From assembly GCA_965661625.1 (NCBI GenBank), contig CBFIEM010000024.1, forward strand, positions 1 through 8,228: DNA of 8,228 nucleotides, written 5' to 3'. The notes beneath the pieces were generated by a model. It was not told the origin of the DNA and ran no database searches. It was given only the letters and a program-made list of their open reading frames with translations. Position numbers and translations under genes: made by a program. This DNA is from GCA-2705995 sp965661625. GTDB taxonomy: Bacteria > Bacteroidota > Bacteroidia > Flavobacteriales_G > Salibacteraceae. Each line of letters starts with the position of its first letter. Position 1 is the stretch's first letter. Shown piece by piece: positions 4,689-8,228 of the stretch.

Positions 4689-7529
4689 TTAGAATAGTTC
4701 ATACTTGAAAGTTACCGTAAATGTGCGGCCAGGGTTGAAGCGATTAAAAACACGCGCCTCGGCCCTAAACGAATCAGTTTCACTTTCTATAGCATCATCT
4801 AAAATATTTGAAACCCGAACCCCCACTTGGAACTCTTTATCGATTCCAAACTTTTTATAAGCTGTAAAGTTCAAGCTGTGGAATGGAACAGAATATACAT
4901 CAGGAGCACGGTTAATTCCAACTATCATCAGTTTAGGGCCTTGAACATTGTAAAATAAGCCTGCTTCAAAGTCATTGACTTTGCCTTTGTAGCTGAACCC
5001 AGCGTTGACAATGTAAGGAGATTGCCCCTGCATATCACGAAAGTTTCCCAGTTCTTCTCCTTCCCTAATCGCGTTCAACTTACCGTCAAAGGTACCTCCG
5101 GGTGATTTATCATATTCAACACGAGAATTTATAATTGACACGTTCGTGTTTAAGGAAAAAACATCCCAAGTCTTTTTAAGAAACCCCATATTCAACCGAC
5201 CTTCAAATTCAATTCCCAAGACTTCAGCATCACCTACATTACGCGGTTGGATTGAGTTAGGATCTTGTTGATACGAAGCTAACTCTATGGGGTTTTCGAA
5301 TGTTTTATAGAACCCACTTACTGCAAGTGTTTGGTTTTTCTTAAAGAAATACTCATAGCGCAGGTCGTAGTTGTCAATGTTTGTTTGTTCCAGTTCAATA
5401 TTCCCAATGAATGTCACTTTTGAAATAACGTCGACAATTTCTGCAGTAGATTTTTCTTTAAATGATGGGCGCGCTGTGGTTCTGAAATATCCAGCACGGA
5501 TGTTTGAGTTGTCATTCGGTTGATAAATAAACGAAGCTGTGGGAAAGAAATCAAGCAAGTCAAGTACATTTTCGTTTTCAAAAACCAATGTTCCGCTTTG
5601 GTTTTCACCCGTGTAGAACTGATCGTATTTTTCCATACGAACACCAACAATTGCTTTCAATTTGGACATCAGTTGGAGCTCTTCACTTATATAAAGTGCT
5701 CCTGTTGTTTGAATACCTTCGTATGTATTGGAGGGCTGATAACTACCAAGCAAATACATTCCCTCCCCTTTTGGGCGCTCCCATATAAAGCGATCCGTCA
5801 ATAGTTCATCGGCGTTACCTGTAAATGGCAGCGTACCAGGACTTATCGATTCAAGGTTGTAGTTTAATATTTCATAGGTCCTATACTTGAATGAAGCCAG
5901 TGCGCCAAACCTTAAGTTAGCACCACTTCCCAATGCTTGATGTTTTTTAGTAATGTCTCCTTTCATGGAAACGTTATATTCGGTTAAGTTCCTCCATATC
6001 CGCTGTGGTACAGCTGCTTCACTTGGATCTATTGAGTAAGAGCTATCAGCTTCTTGAAATAAGTAAGGTGTAATGCGCACGTCTTTATCCTGAATGCGCG
6101 AAAGTGTCGGAGATAATTTCCAATCAATGGTCCAATCCCCACCACCCCTTACATGCGTCCCAGCTAATAAAAGGTTTGTAATTGAACGCTCGCTGTATTC
6201 GAGGTTATCGCGAAAAATAGTGGCAGAATTACTAATGATTTGTTCTTCGCGGAAGTACCCTGAACGCGTTTCTCCATTCTGTAAGTGAAGCAGGCTTAAC
6301 CGATATTTATTGGAATCTGTTTTCAAGGCAATTCCAGCCAATGCACTCATGAATACATTGTTAACACCAAGGTCTCCTTTTTGGAGAATATTGGGATCTA
6401 GCTCGTATACCGAATTGTCGTTGAGTTCTTTGAAATAAAAGTTTTGTTCGCGATCCTGAAAAAAGTCTGTATTGTTCTTATAACTAAATGACCCGTTAAT
6501 TCCCCATGTTTTATCATCACGCTTAAACTGATTACCACCAGAAATTCCAAGGTTAAAATTCATCAGTGATGTTTGTTGAAGCGCAGCTAAATTGGGGTTA
6601 AATTCTCGAGTTGCCTCAGGGGCATTCGAACGCGAATTGGCTGGTTGAAGAATCGGCGTGGTGTTTTTAGGCCCGAAATCCAAAGGTTCTGATCTCAATC
6701 CACCATCAAACCCTAGGAAGTCTGTAGAACTTCCATCTTGAGAAAGGTATTCATCGTTCAAGTGCATGCCTGGAGTGAAGCCAACACTTGCATTAATTTC
6801 CAGTGTTTTTTCTTCAGGGAAATCTTTGGTAGCAATATTTACAACACCTCCGGTGAAGTCTGCCGGTAAATCTGCAGTAAATGATTTTAGTACAATGAGC
6901 TGATCTACAACATTGGTAGGGAAAATATCCATTTGCAATGAGTTCCTGTCAGGATCCAAGCCTGGAATGTCCATGCCATTCAATTGGGTTTTGGTATAGC
7001 GATCTCCTAAACCCCTAACATACACATATTTACCACCTTGGATAGAAACACCTGGCACCCGTTTTACGGCAGCTGCTGCATCAGAGTCCCCTGATTTTTT
7101 AATGGTTTGTGCTGAAATGCCGTCGAGCACATTTACCGACTTTTTTTTCATAGTCATTACCGCAGTTTCGGAATTTTGAGCGGCTTTTGCGGTAACAGTG
7201 TATTGCTTAAGCGTAGTTGAAGCGGGTTCTAAGGAAATGGGATTCATCACGGTAGTTTCATCTGCCTTGACCATTACCCCAGTAACGGTAACCGTTGATA
7301 AACCAATAAAGCTAATTTGAATGTCGTACGACCCAGGTGCTAACGAGAGGTCGAATTTACCATCAAAATCGGTCGAAACACCTGTAGAAGTGCCTGGAAT
7401 AGCAACGGCTGCCATAAATAATGGCTGACCAGTCATCTTGTCGATAACTGAGCCGCGAATGTTGCCGTTCTGAGCCCATGAAAAAGCGGCTGTTAAAAGT
7501 AGGCTGAGGCTGATTGCAATTTGCTTCAT
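4689..7529 (-). CDS. TonB-dependent outer-membrane receptor with N-terminal carboxypeptidase-regulatory-like domain
   Basis: 946 residues, an energy-coupled outer-membrane transporter. In order: signal peptide (about 1-19, ending AAFSWA before QNG); a carboxypeptidase-regulatory-like beta-sandwich (about 23-105, with GSVIDKMTGQPL, STDFDGKFDL and GSYDIQISFIG); a TonB-box-like segment LKQYTVTAKA (107-116); the plug domain (about 130-240), with VKRVPGVSI, YVRGLGDRYTKTQLNGMDIPG (start 170), LDPDRNSLQMDIFP and ADFTGGVVNIATK; then a long beta-barrel to the C-terminus, which ends in NPGRTFTVTFKYELF with the terminal Phe expected of barrel insertion signals. The substrate cannot be read from the sequence. 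It is not a typical SusC: no SusD gene follows, only a terminator. The plug motifs are closer to the RGLG-RY type receptors also seen in Proteobacteria. Upstream, 88 bases away on the same strand, ends a beta-helix-type exported protein that is its likely partner. The ATG at 7529 lies six bases after a 12-bp palindrome. Confidence 0.95.
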   Translation of the reverse strand: MKQIAISLSLLLTAAFSWAQNGNIRGSVIDKMTGQPLFMAAVAIPGTSTGVSTDFDGKFDLSLAPGSYDIQISFIGLSTVTVTGVMVKADETTVMNPISLEPASTTLKQYTVTAKAAQNSETAVMTMKKKSVNVLDGISAQTIKKSGDSDAAAAVKRVPGVSIQGGKYVYVRGLGDRYTKTQLNGMDIPGLDPDRNSLQMDIFPTNVVDQLIVLKSFTADLPADFTGGVVNIATKDFPEEKTLEINASVGFTPGMHLNDEYLSQDGSSTDFLGFDGGLRSEPLDFGPKNTTPILQPANSRSNAPEATREFNPNLAALQQTSLMNFNLGISGGNQFKRDDKTWGINGSFSYKNNTDFFQDREQNFYFKELNDNSVYELDPNILQKGDLGVNNVFMSALAGIALKTDSNKYRLSLLHLQNGETRSGYFREEQIISNSATIFRDNLEYSERSITNLLLAGTHVRGGGDWTIDWKLSPTLSRIQDKDVRITPYLFQEADSSYSIDPSEAAVPQRIWRNLTEYNVSMKGDITKKHQALGSGANLRFGALASFKYRTYEILNYNLESISPGTLPFTGNADELLTDRFIWERPKGEGMYLLGSYQPSNTYEGIQTTGALYISEELQLMSKLKAIVGVRMEKYDQFYTGENQSGTLVFENENVLDLLDFFPTASFIYQPNDNSNIRAGYFRTTARPSFKEKSTAEIVDVISKVTFIGNIELEQTNIDNYDLRYEYFFKKNQTLAVSGFYKTFENPIELASYQQDPNSIQPRNVGDAEVLGIEFEGRLNMGFLKKTWDVFSLNTNVSIINSRVEYDKSPGGTFDGKLNAIREGEELGNFRDMQGQSPYIVNAGFSYKGKVNDFEAGLFYNVQGPKLMIVGINRAPDVYSVPFHSLNFTAYKKFGIDKEFQVGVRVSNILDDAIESETDSFRAEARVFNRFNPGRTFTVTFKYELF

Positions 7530-7535
7530 GTGATG

Positions 7536-7547
7536 TTATACGTATAA
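7536..7547. repeat. 12-bp perfect palindrome TTATACGTATAA before the receptor start codon
   Basis: Both strands read TTATACGTATAA. It ends six bases from the receptor ATG and lies just downstream of the candidate -7 element at 7552-7559, where an operator or the initial transcribed region would be. It is AT-rich, so chance cannot be excluded. Confidence 0.45.
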
Positions 7548-7551
7548 AAAC

Positions 7552-7581
7552 TAAAAATACTCGTTGAGAAAAAATCCCCAA
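7552..7581 (-). promoter_or_regulatory. Candidate receptor promoter overlapping the hairpin (TTG-N19-TATTTTTA)
   Basis: The minus strand carries TTG at 7579-7581, exactly 19 bases, then TATTTTTA at 7552-7559, a match to TAnnTTTG in all but the last base. Initiation would fall near the palindrome at 7536-7547 with a leader of about 15-20 bases. The -7 element overlaps the 3' arm of the hairpin at 7556-7589, so the same bases may serve as both promoter and terminator. Weak on sequence alone. Confidence 0.3.
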
Positions 7582-7589
7582 CGAGTATT
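7556..7589 (-). terminator. Strong hairpin between the two genes: terminator or attenuator
   Basis: AATACTCGTTG (7556-7566) and CAACGAGTATT (7579-7589) form a perfect 11-bp stem. In the minus-strand RNA the stem extends by four more pairs, two of them G-U wobbles, to 15 bp closed by a UUUU loop; the plus-strand RNA would have A-C mismatches there. The stem is followed on the minus strand by TTTAGTTTTT. It starts 28 bases after the stop codon of the beta-helix-type gene and ends 26 bases before the receptor ATG. It fits an intrinsic terminator, possibly leaky, setting the ratio of the two products. Confidence 0.75.
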
Positions 7590-7617
7590 GATAGTGAATT
7601 AATAGTCTACTTATGTT

Positions 7618-8228
7618 TTATAGTTCACCTGTTGCTGAACCCATAGTCCAATTAGCGAATACTGAAGCATTGGCGCCAACAGTTGCACTACCAACACCAC
7701 CGTTAAGGATAGCTGCAAAATCTAAAGGTGCAATGCTGTTTCCTGTGAATTTATCTTGAAAGATATCATCTGTAGTAAGGTTACCAGCTTGCAAGTGACT
7801 TACAACTACTTCGTGATTAGCGAATGACAATGTTCCATTTCCGTAATTGTTGGAAGATGCTTCATCATCCAATTCGAAATCTGAATTTTCAGAGAAGTTG
7901 TAGAAAAGGATATTGTTATATGCTCCTTGAGCACCATCGCGGAAATCAGCGTACTCTCCGAAATTACCTTCCCATTCTCCGTCGTTATATCCTTCGTTAT
8001 AACCGATACAAGTACCATTGGTCATCGTTGCTCCACCGTTAAGTGAACCTTCTGGACCGTCAATTTCTAGAGCGTGATCTGAATCAGCATCCCCTTTGAA
8101 GATGAAGTTGTCAATAGTACCCGTGTAAGCTTGGTCGATATCGTAAGCATCGTCACCTTGAGCCCAAACAAGTGCATTTGTAATGTTTACTGAGCCACCG
8201 AAACACTCAATACCATCATCTAAGTTAG
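7618..8228 (-). CDS. Beta-helix-type exported protein, C-terminal part (runs off the right edge)
   Basis: The open frame continues without a stop from 8226 to the TAA at 7618, giving about 202 C-terminal residues; the N-terminus and signal peptide lie outside the window. An internal ATG at 8025 is not the start, because similar sequence continues upstream of it. The visible part is rich in Asp, Asn, Gly and Phe: NLDDGIECFGGSVNITNA, WAQGDDAYDIDQAY, DHALEIDGPEGS, FRDGAQGAYNNILFYNFSE, SDFELDD, and near the end FANWTMGS. This pattern matches a Bacteroidota family of exported proteins of parallel beta-helix type, sometimes annotated, without good reason, as multidrug transporters and found beside TonB-dependent receptors. 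No T9SS sorting domain is seen at the C-terminus. Eleven of 13 Phe codons are TTC, suggesting strong expression. It is probably the surface or secreted partner of the receptor just downstream. The family assignment is from memory of the motif pattern; ligand unknown. Confidence 0.8.
   Translation of the reverse strand, partial: NLDDGIECFGGSVNITNALVWAQGDDAYDIDQAYTGTIDNFIFKGDADSDHALEIDGPEGSLNGGATMTNGTCIGYNEGYNDGEWEGNFGEYADFRDGAQGAYNNILFYNFSENSDFELDDEASSNNYGNGTLSFANHEVVVSHLQAGNLTTDDIFQDKFTGNSIAPLDFAAILNGGVGSATVGANASVFANWTMGSATGEL

Noticed and set aside
5414..5804. Several overlapping open frames on both strands of 66-94 codons
   Set aside because: They lie in other frames of the receptor barrel; the receptor frame is intact and family-like throughout.
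7806..8042. Open frames in other frames of the beta-helix-type gene, and an apparent start at 8025
   Set aside because: The true frame continues upstream to the window edge with family-like sequence, so 8025 is an internal methionine and the other frames are shadows.

Overview
The window looks like a chromosomal piece of a Bacteroidota bacterium, most likely of the order Flavobacteriales. The evidence is a short secreted protein of the SHIM(S/G)G family with a T9SS-like C-terminus, a TonB-dependent receptor with an N-terminal carboxypeptidase-regulatory-like domain, lipoproteins of Bacteroidota type, several matches to the Bacteroidota -7 promoter element TAnnTTTG, and moderately AT-rich DNA without clear Shine-Dalgarno sequences. 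No tRNA, rRNA, CRISPR array, insertion sequence or phage gene is visible.

Layout from left to right: (1) 31-951, minus strand, a short exported SHIMSG-type protein; (2) 952-1253, a gap in which I see no gene; (3) 1254-2237, minus strand, a LuxE-like acyl-protein synthetase/acyltransferase of the ANL superfamily with a TTG start; (4) 2273-2761, plus strand, a small lipoprotein, divergent from gene 3 and convergent with gene 5, whose stop codon it overlaps; (5) 2758-4455, minus strand, a Na+/phosphate cotransporter with a C-terminal PhoU-like domain; (6) 4456-4688, its upstream region, with a -7 element, three 11-bp-spaced TTAA(C/G)T repeats and the terminator of the next gene; (7) 4689-7529, minus strand, a TonB-dependent outer-membrane receptor; (8) 7530-7617, a compact spacer with a strong hairpin and a 12-bp palindrome; (9) 7618 to beyond the right edge, minus strand, the C-terminal part of an Asp/Asn/Gly-rich exported protein of a probable beta-helix family.

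Genes 9 and 7 probably form one outer-membrane module: a secreted or surface partner followed by its TonB-dependent receptor, separated by a terminator or attenuator hairpin and closed by a clear terminator at 4634-4670. The Na/Pi cotransporter then starts a new unit. Its upstream region carries the most interesting signal here, a phosphate-box-like triple repeat TTAACT-N5-TTAAGT-N5-TTAACT on the gene's strand, which resembles the sites of PhoB/PhoP-type response regulators. If real, it suggests phosphate-starvation control of phosphate uptake, and raises the untested idea that the neighbouring receptor pair imports a phosphorus compound. The rest is mostly ordinary Bacteroidota housekeeping and envelope gene content. 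I see no clearly new multi-gene system.
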